This document shows positions 42,875-52,360 of a stretch of DNA of 64,000 nt, piece by piece. The notes beneath the pieces are model-generated. The model was not told the DNA's origin and searched no databases. It saw only the letters and a program-made list of their open reading frames with translations. The position numbers and the translations under genes are program-made. Source of the DNA: Pontibacter amylolyticus (GTDB lineage: Bacteria > Bacteroidota > Bacteroidia > Cytophagales > Hymenobacteraceae); the NCBI RefSeq assembly GCF_014638845.1, contig NZ_BMFP01000005.1, positions 169,218-233,217 of the forward strand. Reading direction: 5' to 3'. The stretch's first letter is position 1, and every line of letters begins with the position of its first letter.

Positions 42875-44806
42875 TTACTGCACCATTGAGTCCAGCTCCT
42901 CGAACCTGGAGTTCTTACTTTTGAACTCGGGGACGATCTTTTTCATTTGTTTGACTGTATCAAGCTCGTCGCCTTCTTTGTTGAGGTTGAGGAGCTCGTT
43001 GATGCTGGCGAGGACCTTGTTGTAGGTATATTCGCGCACTTTCGACACTTTGATCTTTTCGTGGTGGGTCGGGATTGTCAATTCTTCCTGGTTCAGGAGT
43101 TCCTCGAAAAGCTTCTCGCCTGGACGCAAGCCTGAAAATACGATCTCGATATCGTTGGAGGTCAGACCGGCCAGTTTGATCATCTTGCGGGCCAGGTCCA
43201 CGATCTTCACAGGTTGTCCCATGTCGAAGATAAAGATCTCGCCGCCTTTGCCCATTGTGCCGGCCTCGAGTACCAACTGTACCGCTTCCGGTATGGTCAT
43301 GAAGTAGCGGGTGATATCTGGGTGCGTCACCGTGATCGGACCGCCTTTCTCGATCTGAGAGCGGAAGCGCGGGATAACAGAACCATTGGATCCCAGCACA
43401 TTGCCAAAGCGGGTGGTGATAAAACGGGTCTGCTGCAAGGCGGTGCCTTTCACATTGTCCTGCAGTTTTGGCTGTGCACTGATGTTGTTGAGCGACTGGA
43501 TATAGATCTCGGCGATACGCTTTGAGGCGCCCATGATATTGGTCGGGTTCACCGCCTTGTCCGTGGAGATCATCACAAACTTCTCTACATCGAAGGTCAT
43601 CGAAAGATCTGCCAGGTTTTTAGTGCCCATTACGTTCGTCAGGATTGCTTCCGAAGGATTGCTTTCCATCATCGGCACATGCTTGTAAGCGGCGGCATGG
43701 TACACCATTTGGGGATTATACTCCTTGAAAAGGGCGTACATGCGGTTGAAGTTCTGAATATCGGCAATACATAGCCTGATATTGGCATCCGGGAAGTGCT
43801 CTTCCATCTCCAACTGCAGTTCGTGCAGAGGAGACTCAGCCTGATCACAGATGATCACCATTTCCGGCTTGTACGACAATACCTGGCGCACAATCTCTGA
43901 ACCAATAGAGCCGGCACCTCCTGTGATCAGGATGCGCTTGCCGGCCAGGTCAGCTGATATTTTGTCGTTTTCGATCACGATTGGTGGACGCTGCAGCAGG
44001 TCTTCAATACGCAGATCCTGAATCTGGTTCATGCGCAGCTGCCCTGACATCCATTGCTCTGTCGGTGGAACAGTCACTACTTTTATACCTAGCTCCACAC
44101 AGGTTTCGATCGCATTTTTGCGGGCGTCCGATTTCAGGTCTTCACTCAGGATAACCAGCTTATCGATTTTCAGTTTCCGCTGCAGTTTCTCGATATCGTT
44201 GATGTGAAACACCCGCTTCTGCTGGATGTGCTTGTCAATCTTGTTGGGGTTGTCGTCGACAAAACCTACTATGTTCAGGCGACCTGCATTACTGAGTTCC
44301 AGCGCTTGTTTCACCAGGATGGCAAAACTATCGGCTCCATAGATCAGCACAGACTCCTTGTCGCCGCTGGCACCGCGCTTGATATAATAGAACAAGGCCT
44401 TTGCTCCCAGGCGCATCATGATCAGCACCGAAGAACTGATAAAGAAGTTGACCAGCAGCACAACGTAGATGTTCACAGAGTCAATATGCAGCTCTGGTGA
44501 AACCCAAAAGCCGATGATGGCCCCATACAGTAAGCTGGCCATCAAAACGGCCGTGAAGATACGGTAAATGTCGTCGGTGCTGGAGTAGCGGATCAGGCCG
44601 GTATGGATGCGCATCGCGTAAAACACTACCACAGAAATTGCCAGGTATATACCGCTATACACAAAGAAGTGACCGCGCAGAATTGTTTCAAAATCAAACT
44701 GGCGGATGATGAAGAAAGACAAAGCAAAAGACCAGGTAGAGATGACTTGATCGATGATCAGAATGATCCATTTTGGTAAAGCTTTGTTCTGTAAAAATGT
44801 TTTCAT
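42875..44806 (-). CDS. Membrane NDP-sugar 4,6-dehydratase (PglF/WbpM/CapD-like)
   Basis: 643 aa. Four N-terminal membrane helices to about residue 125, then a first Rossmann region (SVLIYGADSFAILVKQAL) and the catalytic SDR domain from about 285 with GGAGSIGSEIVRQ, VYHAAAYKHVPMMESNP and STDKAVNPTNIMGASKRIAEIY, in which Met-x-x-x-Lys replaces the usual Tyr-x-x-x-Lys as in PglF/WbpM. It converts UDP-GlcNAc to the 4-keto-6-deoxy sugar, the first step towards bacillosamine-type sugars. The aminotransferase, acetyltransferase and sugar transferase that would follow in the pathway are the next genes upstream. Confidence 0.92.
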   Translation of the reverse strand: MKTFLQNKALPKWIILIIDQVISTWSFALSFFIIRQFDFETILRGHFFVYSGIYLAISVVVFYAMRIHTGLIRYSSTDDIYRIFTAVLMASLLYGAIIGFWVSPELHIDSVNIYVVLLVNFFISSSVLIMMRLGAKALFYYIKRGASGDKESVLIYGADSFAILVKQALELSNAGRLNIVGFVDDNPNKIDKHIQQKRVFHINDIEKLQRKLKIDKLVILSEDLKSDARKNAIETCVELGIKVVTVPPTEQWMSGQLRMNQIQDLRIEDLLQRPPIVIENDKISADLAGKRILITGGAGSIGSEIVRQVLSYKPEMVIICDQAESPLHELQLEMEEHFPDANIRLCIADIQNFNRMYALFKEYNPQMVYHAAAYKHVPMMESNPSEAILTNVMGTKNLADLSMTFDVEKFVMISTDKAVNPTNIMGASKRIAEIYIQSLNNISAQPKLQDNVKGTALQQTRFITTRFGNVLGSNGSVIPRFRSQIEKGGPITVTHPDITRYFMTIPEAVQLVLEAGTMGKGGEIFIFDMGQPVKIVDLARKMIKLAGLTSNDIEIVFSGLRPGEKLFEELLNQEELTIPTHHEKIKVSKVREYTYNKVLASINELLNLNKEGDELDTVKQMKKIVPEFKSKNSRFEELDSMVQ

Positions 44807-45021
44807 ACGGTAGTCTCGGGTAGAGAAGAGCTTAGGTTACGGCAAAAGGCTGAAGTAGGTTTTAATTTAAATTAATACCTGTATAGTCCAGTCAAAAGTT
44901 CCCAGTCCACATTATAAGTTAGTTAACAGTTCATACCTTAACTAAATCTTAACGCAGCTTCACCGGCATAATTATATCCTTCACAATTTAAAAGATATAA
45001 ATGCCGTCCAAAATTAAAGAA

Positions 45022-45069
45022 AAAAACTGAAATATCAGTTTTTAACTTGCTGTTTCTCAATTGAAACAG
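45022..45069. promoter_or_regulatory. Two inverted repeats upstream of the pglF-like gene
   Basis: 45022-45043: AAAAACTGA-AATA-TCAGTTTTT. 45050-45069: CTGTTTC-TCAATT-GAAACAG. Both share an AACTG/CAGTT-type core. They are about 220-260 bp from the pglF start, just before the terminator of the upstream aminotransferase gene, so they could be operators or RNA hairpins. The rest of the 346-bp spacer is AT-rich with nothing else recognised. Confidence 0.45.
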
Positions 45070-45086
45070 TTACTAGCCTATACGTA

Positions 45087-45134
45087 AAAATCCGCCTGTG
45101 CTTTGCATATCATGCTAAGGTACAGGCGGATTTT
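45087..45134 (-). terminator. Terminator of the aminotransferase gene
   Basis: AAAATCCGCCTGT (45087-45099) pairs with ACAGGCGGATTTT (45122-45134). The interior GCATATCATGC extends the stem. It lies 19 bp after the minus-strand stop. Confidence 0.8.
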
Positions 45135-45152
45135 ATTTATAATTCATCTTTT

Positions 45153-46286
45153 CTATCGGGCGAAACAGGCTTTGATGCAGCTTACTACCCGTTCTCTCTC
45201 CTCGTCCGTCATATTAGAGCCGGATGGCAGGCAAAGTCCCTGGTCAAACAGACGCTCGCTGGTGCCGTTGCCATAATAAGGCGCATTGGCAAACACCGGC
45301 TGCAGGTGCATCGGCTTCCAGAGTGGGCGCGACTCGATGTTCTCCTGCTCTAAAGCCAGACGGATGTCCTCACGGCTCACCCCCTGGCTATCGTCCACCA
45401 GCACGGTGCTCAGCCAGCGATTGGAGTAATAATCCCCATTAGGCTCCTCTGAAAACTGAATCGCAGGTATAACAGCCAGCGTCTCCTGATAAAAGGAATA
45501 GTTGGCACGGCGCTGCTGCACACGCTCCAGCAGTACATCCATTTGTCCGCGGCCGATGGCAGCACATACGTTGCTCATGCGGTAGTTATACCCAATGTGC
45601 GAGTGCTGGTAGTGCGGAGCCGCATCACGAGCCTGCGTCGCCAGGAAACGGGCCTGCTTGATGTAGGCTTCGTTGTTCGAAACAAGCGCTCCGCCACCAG
45701 AAGTCGTGATGATCTTATTCCCGTTGAACGATAGAATGCTCATGGCTCCGAAGGTCCCCAGCTTCTGCCCTTTGAAAAAAGAGCCCAACGCCTCTGCAGC
45801 ATCCTCCACCACCGGTATCTCGTGGCGGTCGGCTATGGCCATGATGCGGTCCATCTCAGCCGGCATACCATACAGGTGCACGACGATAATCGCCTTCGGC
45901 TTTTTGCCATTGCGCAGTCGGTCCTGAATAGCCAGTTCCAGTAAGTCAGGCGACATGTTCCAGGTGCGGTCTTCGCTGTCCACAAAGACAGGTGTGGCGC
46001 CTTGGTAAGCGATTGGGTTGGCGGATGCAGAGAAGGTCATGCTCTGGCAGATCACTTCATCACCCGCCTTCACCCCCAGCATGATGAGCGCCAGGTGCAG
46101 CGCCGCCGTGCCGGAACTCAGGGCTGCCACATGCACCCCCTCCCCCAGGAAGTCAGCCAGGTCACGCTCAAAGCCATCTACATGCGGACCAAGCGGCGCG
46201 ATCCAATTGGTATCAAACGCCTCTTTGACATTTTTAAACTCGTTTGTTCCCATGTGCGGGGAAGAAAGCCAGATTTTTGGATTCAT
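45153..46286 (-). CDS. DegT/DnrJ/EryC1/StrS aminotransferase (PglE-like)
   Basis: 377 aa. It starts KIWLSSPHMGTNEFKNVKEAF, as in PglE-type enzymes. ALSSGTAALHLALIMLG forms the cofactor phosphate site, VVEDAAEALGS holds the pyridine-binding Asp, and SFNGNKIITTSGGGAL the PLP lysine. It transfers an amino group from glutamate to a UDP-4-keto-6-deoxy sugar. It is placed between the dehydratase and acetyltransferase genes of the same putative pathway, each on the minus strand with spacers of 124-346 bp. Confidence 0.93.
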   Translation of the reverse strand: MNPKIWLSSPHMGTNEFKNVKEAFDTNWIAPLGPHVDGFERDLADFLGEGVHVAALSSGTAALHLALIMLGVKAGDEVICQSMTFSASANPIAYQGATPVFVDSEDRTWNMSPDLLELAIQDRLRNGKKPKAIIVVHLYGMPAEMDRIMAIADRHEIPVVEDAAEALGSFFKGQKLGTFGAMSILSFNGNKIITTSGGGALVSNNEAYIKQARFLATQARDAAPHYQHSHIGYNYRMSNVCAAIGRGQMDVLLERVQQRRANYSFYQETLAVIPAIQFSEEPNGDYYSNRWLSTVLVDDSQGVSREDIRLALEQENIESRPLWKPMHLQPVFANAPYYGNGTSERLFDQGLCLPSGSNMTDEERERVVSCIKACFAR

Positions 46287-46410
46287 AGTAAGTATTTGGA
46301 CAAATGAATTTTAGACAGAGGACAATTGACGATTAAAATCTTAGATTGCTTTTTACCCGCATCATGATTCACTCCTGAGTGAGTATTGCTTAAAAATTTA
46401 TACTGCCTGG

Positions 46411-47013
46411 TCAGCTGTTATAGTGCTTTTTTATAATTCGGGCCGGATTGCCCACGGCTGTTACACCGTCTGGTATATCGCGTATCACCACGGCACCTGC
46501 CCCTATTTTGCACCACTTTCCAATCTTCAGGTTCGGGATCACTATGGCGCCGGCACCAATGTGCGTGCCTTCTCCTACCTGCACGTTCCCGCTCAGCACT
46601 GCCCCCGGAGATATGTGTGCATAATCTCCGATCTGACAGTCATGATCTATGCTGGCTCCAGTGTTGATGATCGCATGCCGCCCGATTTGAGCGTCAGCCT
46701 GTATAATAGCTCCCTGCATCACGACGGTGCCTTCGGCAATATTAGCAGAGGGCGAGATGATCGCGGAGGGGTGAATGGTTTTGCCGAAAACTATATCCAG
46801 TTTTTCGGCCACCCGACGGCGGATGCTGTTGTCGCCGATGCTGATGATCACCGGCTGTTCAAGCTCCTGCTCTATTTCAGCGCCTAGCACAGGTATACCG
46901 CTTATCGCTTTTATGGCAGGATTCTTATCAAAGGCCCCCAATACAGGTATACCCATATCACGCAGAATATCGATGATCACTTTCGCATGTCCACTTGCGC
47001 CGTACAGGTACAT
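46411..47013 (-). CDS. Sugar O/N-acetyltransferase, NeuD/PglD-like
   Basis: 200 aa. N-terminal Rossmann-like binding domain MYLYGASGHAKVIIDILRDMG, then left-handed beta-helix hexapeptide repeats (TVVMQGAIIQADAQIGRHAIINTGASIDHDCQIGDYAHISPGAVLSGNVQVGEGTHIGAGAIVI, given here as the region about 95-160), with catalytic His in SIDHDCQIG. PglD uses acetyl-CoA to acetylate the amino sugar made by PglE. It works as a trimer. The stop is followed by a 124-bp spacer before the aminotransferase gene. Confidence 0.92.
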   Translation of the reverse strand: MYLYGASGHAKVIIDILRDMGIPVLGAFDKNPAIKAISGIPVLGAEIEQELEQPVIISIGDNSIRRRVAEKLDIVFGKTIHPSAIISPSANIAEGTVVMQGAIIQADAQIGRHAIINTGASIDHDCQIGDYAHISPGAVLSGNVQVGEGTHIGAGAIVIPNLKIGKWCKIGAGAVVIRDIPDGVTAVGNPARIIKKHYNS

Positions 47014-47173
47014 AGTTTTTCGTTAGTAGTGAAGGTGCAAAGTTAAGAATTCTCAGTTTGTCATTTCGAATGTAATGAGAAATCTGGAATAGTGCTTGCC
47101 TGAAGCTTTATTTAGGCCCCCTACCTTAAGGATTTACAGGTTTTTAGGATTTTCTGAATTCTCATGCACGATT

Positions 47174-47203
47174 AACCCACCCCTGCCCCTTCGAAGGGGA
47201 CTT
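47174..47203. repeat. Short member of the GC-rich repeat family
   Basis: AACCCACCCCTGCCCCTTCG followed by AAGGGGACTT, with its own CCCCTTCGAAGGGG palindrome. It lies 16 bp left of the 195-bp MITE. Confidence 0.7.
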
Positions 47204-47218
47204 TACGTTATACCGGTT

Positions 47219-47413
47219 CCAACCACCCCCAGCCCCTCCTTGTCTAAGGCGGGGAATCTGCTATACTTTAGCCTCTTAAATATATATAGCTACTAGTATT
47301 ATGTCAGTTAAAGTGTTGTGTCTGAGCAAAAACTACAACAACTACAAGTAAGTAAATTTAAAGTAGTAAGAAAAATTCCCCGCCTTAGACAAGGAGGGGT
47401 TAGGGGTGGTTGG
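47219..47413. mobile_element. 195-bp MITE with 38-bp terminal inverted repeats
   Basis: The left end 47219-47256 (CCAACCACCCCCAGCCCCTC and on) matches the reverse complement of 47376-47413 at 36 of 38 positions. The interior is about 119 bp of AT-rich non-coding sequence. The right end overlaps the last codons of the sugar-transferase gene. It is the same repeat family as the DUF559 element ends, but contains no nuclease gene, so it looks like a non-autonomous copy. Confidence 0.82.
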
Positions 47414-48047
47414 ATTTCTCTTGCGTGAAGGAAGCAGACGGTGTCCCCCTAAACCGCTCCATCGTAGCAACTCCCTCTGCACTGATCCCCTCCGATTTAA
47501 ACACTTTTCCAATGGTCATAAAGATGATCTTCACATCCAGTAAAAAAGAAACATTATCTACATACCACACATCATAGCGGAATTTCTCCTCCCAGCTGAT
47601 GGCATTGCGGCCGTTTACCTGTGCCCAGCCAGTGATACCAGGGCGCACTTCGTGGCGGCGGCCTTGGGTTTCATTGTAGAGTGGCAGGTATTCAACCAGC
47701 AGAGGGCGCGGACCTATCAGCGACATATCTCCTGCGATCACATTAAGTAATTGCGGTATTTCATCCAGAGAGGTCTTTCGTACAAAAGCACCAATCGGGG
47801 TTAGGCGTTCAGCGTCTGATAGCAGTTTGCCTCGCTCGTCCCGGCGGTCGTTCATGGTCTTGTACTTGATCACCCGAAAGATGCGACCGTCCTTGCCCGG
47901 GCGTGGCTGCAGAAAGAAGGGTTTTCCATCATTGGCAGTCGCCAGCAGCAGCGTGACCACCAGGAACACGGGAAGCAGCACGATGAAAGCCACCAGGCTA
48001 AGCACAAAATCGATCAGGCGTTTAAAGAAACGGCTATAAACCTTCAT
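47400..48047 (-). CDS. Bacterial sugar transferase (PglC-like phosphoglycosyl transferase)
   Basis: 215 aa. The N-terminal membrane-reentrant helix FVLSLVAFIVLLPVFLVVTLLLA is typical of monotopic phosphoglycosyl transferases. VIKYKTMNDRRDERGKL, the catalytic DE pair in KTSLDEIPQLLNVIAGDMSLIGPRPLL, and RHEVRPGITGWAQVNGRN follow. It moves a phospho-sugar from UDP to the polyprenol-phosphate carrier at the inner membrane. The final residues N-H-P and the stop are encoded by the terminal repeat of the MITE at 47219-47413, so the native C-terminus has been replaced or extended. Confidence 0.93.
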   Translation of the reverse strand: MKVYSRFFKRLIDFVLSLVAFIVLLPVFLVVTLLLATANDGKPFFLQPRPGKDGRIFRVIKYKTMNDRRDERGKLLSDAERLTPIGAFVRKTSLDEIPQLLNVIAGDMSLIGPRPLLVEYLPLYNETQGRRHEVRPGITGWAQVNGRNAISWEEKFRYDVWYVDNVSFLLDVKIIFMTIGKVFKSEGISAEGVATMERFRGTPSASFTQEKSNHP

Positions 48048-48141
48048 CTTGTTTTAAATGGGATCTGTACTCCTGTAATAAAAGCTCCCAGAATTGGGTC
48101 TGCTCGTAACTCTTTATTAACAAAAGAAATGTTAAGAGCAA

Positions 48142-48180
48142 AGAATGGATAACTAAAATTGTATTCTAGTTACCCATTCT
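48142..48180. terminator. Hairpin between sugar transferase and UDP-xylose synthase genes
   Basis: AGAATGG-ATAACTA pairs with TAGTT-ACCCATTCT around a 10-base AT-rich loop. It lies 30 bp after the UDP-xylose synthase stop. Confidence 0.5.
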
Positions 48181-48209
48181 GATTGCATTAAATTTATATA
48201 TAAATAGTT

Positions 48210-49172
<963 letters not shown>

Positions 49173-49173
49173 A

Positions 49174-50526
49174 CTATACCGTCTCCTTTGTTTGTTGTGG
49201 AACCATGGCCTGCTTGACGCCGATGCCGAAGTAGGTGAAGCCCTTCTCCTCCATCTCGCGCGCGTCGTAGATGTTGCGGCCGTCGAACACGACCTTCTCC
49301 TTCATCAGCTTGTTGACCACGGCGAAGTTGGGCGAGCGGAACTCGGGCCACTCGGTCACCAGCAGCAGCGCGTCGGCGTCGATCAGGGTCTCGTACTCGT
49401 CCTTGCCGTACTCGATGCGGTCTCCCAGAGAATGCTTGGCCTCCTTCATGGCCACCGGGTCGTAGGCCTTCACCTTGGCGCCCTGCTCGAGCAGCTTCTC
49501 GATGATCACCAGCGAAGGGGCCTCGCGCATGTCGTCGGTCTTCGGTTTGAAGGAGAGCCCCCAAACAGCGAAGGTCTTGCCCGAAAGGTCCCCGTTGAAG
49601 TAGTTCATCACCTTGTTGAAGAGCACCGACTTCTGCTTCTCGTTCACCGTCTCCACCGACTTCAATACCTCCATGGAGTAGCCGTTCTCGGAGGCCGTCT
49701 TGATGAGCGCCTTCACGTCCTTGGGGAAGCAGCTTCCGCCGTAGCCGATGCCCGGGTAGATGAACTTGTTGCCGATGCGGGCGTCCGAGCCGATGCCCTT
49801 GCGCACCATGTTCACGTCGGCGCCCATAATCTCGCACAGGTTGGCGATGTCGTTCATGAACGAGATCTTGGTGGCCAGCATGGCGTTGGCCGCGTACTTG
49901 GTCATCTCGGCGGAGGGGATGTCCATGAAGATCAAGGGGTGGCCGTTCATCAGAAACGGCTTGTAGAGCTTGGCCATCACCTGCTCGGCGCGCTCGGAGT
50001 CCACGCCCACCACGATGCGGTCGGGCTTGAGGAAGTCGTCGATGGCGGCGCCCTCCTTCAAAAACTCGGGGTTGGAGGCCACGTCGAAGGCGATGTCGGC
50101 GCCGCGGGCCTCGAGCTCGCCTGCGATGGCGCGGCGCACCTTGGCCGCCGTGCCCACCGGCACGGTGCTCTTGGTCACCACCACCAGGTAGTCGGTCATG
50201 GAGCGGCCGATCTCGCGGGCCACGGCCAGCACGTACTTCAGGTCGGCCGAGCCGTCCTCGCCCGGGGGCGTGCCCACGGCGATGAAGGCCACCTGGCAGC
50301 CCTGCACGCTCTCGGCAAGGTTAGTGGAGAAGGAAAGGCGCTCCTTCTGGGAGTTGCGCAGCACCATCTCCTCCAGGCCGGGCTCGTAGATGGGCAGGAT
50401 GCCCTGCTTGAGGTTGTCTATCTTCTTGGAGTCGATGTCGATGCAGGTCACGTCGATGCCAACCTCGGCAAAGCAGGTGCCCGTTACCAGGCCCACGTAA
50501 CCGGTGCCAACTACAGCTATTCTCAT
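49174..50526 (-). CDS. UDP-glucose 6-dehydrogenase
   Basis: 450 aa. NAD site [52 protein letters not shown], catalytic Cys in [15 protein letters not shown] and [34 protein letters not shown]. It oxidises UDP-glucose to UDP-glucuronate in two steps. It is followed after 1 bp by the UDP-xylose synthase gene, so the pair supplies UDP-glucuronate and UDP-xylose for surface glycans. GC-rich codons throughout; only the last few codons near 49175-49180 hold a TATACC. Confidence 0.96.
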   Translation of the reverse strand: MRIAVVGTGYVGLVTGTCFAEVGIDVTCIDIDSKKIDNLKQGILPIYEPGLEEMVLRNSQKERLSFSTNLAESVQGCQVAFIAVGTPPGEDGSADLKYVLAVAREIGRSMTDYLVVVTKSTVPVGTAAKVRRAIAGELEARGADIAFDVASNPEFLKEGAAIDDFLKPDRIVVGVDSERAEQVMAKLYKPFLMNGHPLIFMDIPSAEMTKYAANAMLATKISFMNDIANLCEIMGADVNMVRKGIGSDARIGNKFIYPGIGYGGSCFPKDVKALIKTASENGYSMEVLKSVETVNEKQKSVLFNKVMNYFNGDLSGKTFAVWGLSFKPKTDDMREAPSLVIIEKLLEQGAKVKAYDPVAMKEAKHSLGDRIEYGKDEYETLIDADALLLVTEWPEFRSPNFAVVNKLMKEKVVFDGRNIYDAREMEEKGFTYFGIGVKQAMVPQQTKETV

Positions 50527-51111
50527 AGGTAAATGTTATTAATGAAGTACAAACTTAAAGTTTTTTAAAATAATCAATACGCAGTCTCAACAAACTTGCC
50601 TGCATGTTCTTGCCGTCTTTTCTAACAACGTTGCCCACTTAAACAAGGGAATGGTTGTTTAAAAAGCGTCAATTCATTTAGGGCATACACATTTATCGAT
50701 AAAATTGTAAATAGTAACACAGGAATGTTTCCCATGAAACATGCGCTGTTAAAGAGACAAAATTAAACATTATTTAAGAAGGATTTGAATTTGGCTACAC
50801 CATGATAGCCTTTCCACTGTCTGGTGATTTGATCGCATGGCAGAGTCTTTCCTTCGAAATACCGCGAACCGGCGCCTTGTCTTACTTTGTTCAGCACAAA
50901 AGAGTTGCGGTATGGCCTCAAAAATTAAAATAAATCAATACGACCCTTTTCCCGACCTGACAGCCTGTGTTGCTAAGGCACCTGTTTTTATACGTAACCC
51001 AAGTGCCGCTTTTCCTTTAATTTAAATACGCAGGGCACATTTTTACTTTTCCCTACAACCTGAGTTTCTGTCTCAAGTATAGATAAGGGAAGCTAACACC
51101 CTGAGTCACCT
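50527..51111. other. Divergent spacer with a parS-like palindrome
   Basis: 585 bp without a convincing gene. The strongest signal is TGTTTCCCATGAAACA at 50726-50741, within ATGTTTC-CCAT-GAAACAT; it matches the ParB-site core TGTTTCACGTGAAACA at 14 of 16 bases. The left part is AT-rich and should contain the promoter of the UDP-glucose dehydrogenase gene. An open frame at 50837-51025 lacks protein character. Confidence 0.55.
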
Positions 51112-52011
51112 ATGAAACCAGACTGGCTGGACACCAAAGAATATCCCTTCAAATCCAAGTTCCTGGAATTAGAAGCCGGCAAGATGCATTACATCGATGA
51201 AGGGGAAGGTCACCCGATCGTGATGATTCACGGCACACCTTCCTGGTCATTCGCGTACCGCAACCTGATCAAGCTCCTGAGCAAAAAGTACCGCTGTGTG
51301 GCACTGGACCTGATCGGCTTTGGCCTGTCGGACAAGCCAAAGGACTGGAGCTATAAGCCAAGGGCCCATGCCGCCAACTTCGAGCAGCTGATGGAGCACC
51401 TTGGGCTGACCAATATCACCCTGCTGGTGCATGACTTTGGTGCGCCAATTGGCCTGGCGTATGCCATCAAATACCCCGAGAAAGTCCGGAGCATCGTAAT
51501 GCTCAACACCTGGACCTGGTCTCTTTCTAACCATCATGTCTTTTCAAAGGCCAGTAAATACCTGGTGGGCCCGCTTGGCAAGTTTCTGCACTCCAAGCTT
51601 AACCTCACTACCGATGAGCTGGTGCATGAACTGTTCGGGCAGGAAAGTAACATGCCGGAGAAGCTGAAAGCTCAATACACCCATGCACTGGGCGACCCCG
51701 ATGAAACAGTCAGTTCGCTGGCCTGCGCCCGGGAGCTGGTTGGCGTCAGCAAATGGTATGATGAATTGTGGAAAGAGCGCAAAAAGATCCAGGATATTCC
51801 GACCCTCATACTATGGGGTGAGCGCGACAAACTTGTCAGAATTGAGGCCCTGCAGCGCTGGAAAAAGTTTTTCCATGAGTGCTATGTCCTGCACTTTGAG
51901 GACAGCGGACATTTTCTGATGGAAGAGCATGCCGATGAGGTGGCGCAGTACGTTAGTAATTTTATAAAAGAGGAAGACAAGAAAAAGGAGAAGACATTAC
52001 ACAACACTTAA
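51112..52011 (+). CDS. Alpha/beta hydrolase, haloalkane dehalogenase-like
   Basis: 299 aa, dehalogenase size. Oxyanion loop HGTPSWSFAYRNLIK is DhlA-like. The nucleophile is Asp108 in LLVHDFGAPIGLAYA rather than Ser, which points to the dehalogenase branch; Phe109 stands where classical enzymes have the halide-binding Trp. Acid LWGERDKLV and His DSGHFLMEEHADEV complete the triad. There is no signal peptide, so it is cytoplasmic. It may hydrolyse haloalkanes or another substrate using an Asp-ester intermediate. A small acidic protein gene follows 17 bp later. Confidence 0.85.
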   Translation: MKPDWLDTKEYPFKSKFLELEAGKMHYIDEGEGHPIVMIHGTPSWSFAYRNLIKLLSKKYRCVALDLIGFGLSDKPKDWSYKPRAHAANFEQLMEHLGLTNITLLVHDFGAPIGLAYAIKYPEKVRSIVMLNTWTWSLSNHHVFSKASKYLVGPLGKFLHSKLNLTTDELVHELFGQESNMPEKLKAQYTHALGDPDETVSSLACARELVGVSKWYDELWKERKKIQDIPTLILWGERDKLVRIEALQRWKKFFHECYVLHFEDSGHFLMEEHADEVAQYVSNFIKEEDKKKEKTLHNT

Positions 52012-52028
52012 ACCCAAAAGGAGCGATT

Positions 52029-52280
52029 ATGACGGAACCCGATAAAAACTTAAATGAAGCCTTGTTTCGCAGTCACCAGGCGACAGAGAAGGACAACCAG
52101 GCCCAGAGCGAGCTGCATAGCATGAAAACTGCTCCTGAGAACTCTAACACACAGCAGCCTGACGCGTCGCAGCCCAAACTGCACGAAACACCGCGCAACC
52201 TGCTGCAGTCCTGGGACACGCTGCGACAGTTGGACGAGGCATTGGCAGACAAGAAGCCAAACCATGACCGCAAAGCCTGA
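52029..52280 (+). CDS. Small hydrophilic protein of unknown function
   Basis: 83 aa. It has a good Shine-Dalgarno-like AGGAG 7 bp before the ATG, rare in this window, and starts 17 bp after the dehalogenase-like gene, so the two are probably translated from one message. The sequence is rich in Gln, Asn, Ser, Asp and Lys with no hydrophobic core (SHQATEKDNQAQSELHSMK, NTQQPDASQPKLHETPRN), suggesting an intrinsically disordered protein. No family recognised. Confidence 0.6.
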   Translation: MTEPDKNLNEALFRSHQATEKDNQAQSELHSMKTAPENSNTQQPDASQPKLHETPRNLLQSWDTLRQLDEALADKKPNHDRKA

Positions 52281-52323
52281 CACAGACCGAAAGCCAGGGT
52301 ATACCTTGGTTTTATACCTATAA

Positions 52324-52354
52324 AAAGCGGCAGCCATTGTATGACTGCCGCTTT
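52324..52354. terminator. Bidirectional terminator
   Basis: AAAGCGGCAG and CTGCCGCTTT form a stem with an inner CAT/ATG pairing, followed by a T-rich run on both strands. It lies between the convergent small-protein gene and the GlcD-like gene. Confidence 0.8.
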
Positions 52355-52360
52355 CATTTT

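Noticed and set aside
45050-45069. CTGTTTC-TCAATT-GAAACAG as a parS site
   Set aside because: The arms fit but the 6-bp spacer is too long for ParB; kept only as an inverted repeat.
50837-51025. Short open frame before the dehalogenase-like gene
   Set aside because: No initiation signal, low-complexity translation, lies in a divergent promoter region.
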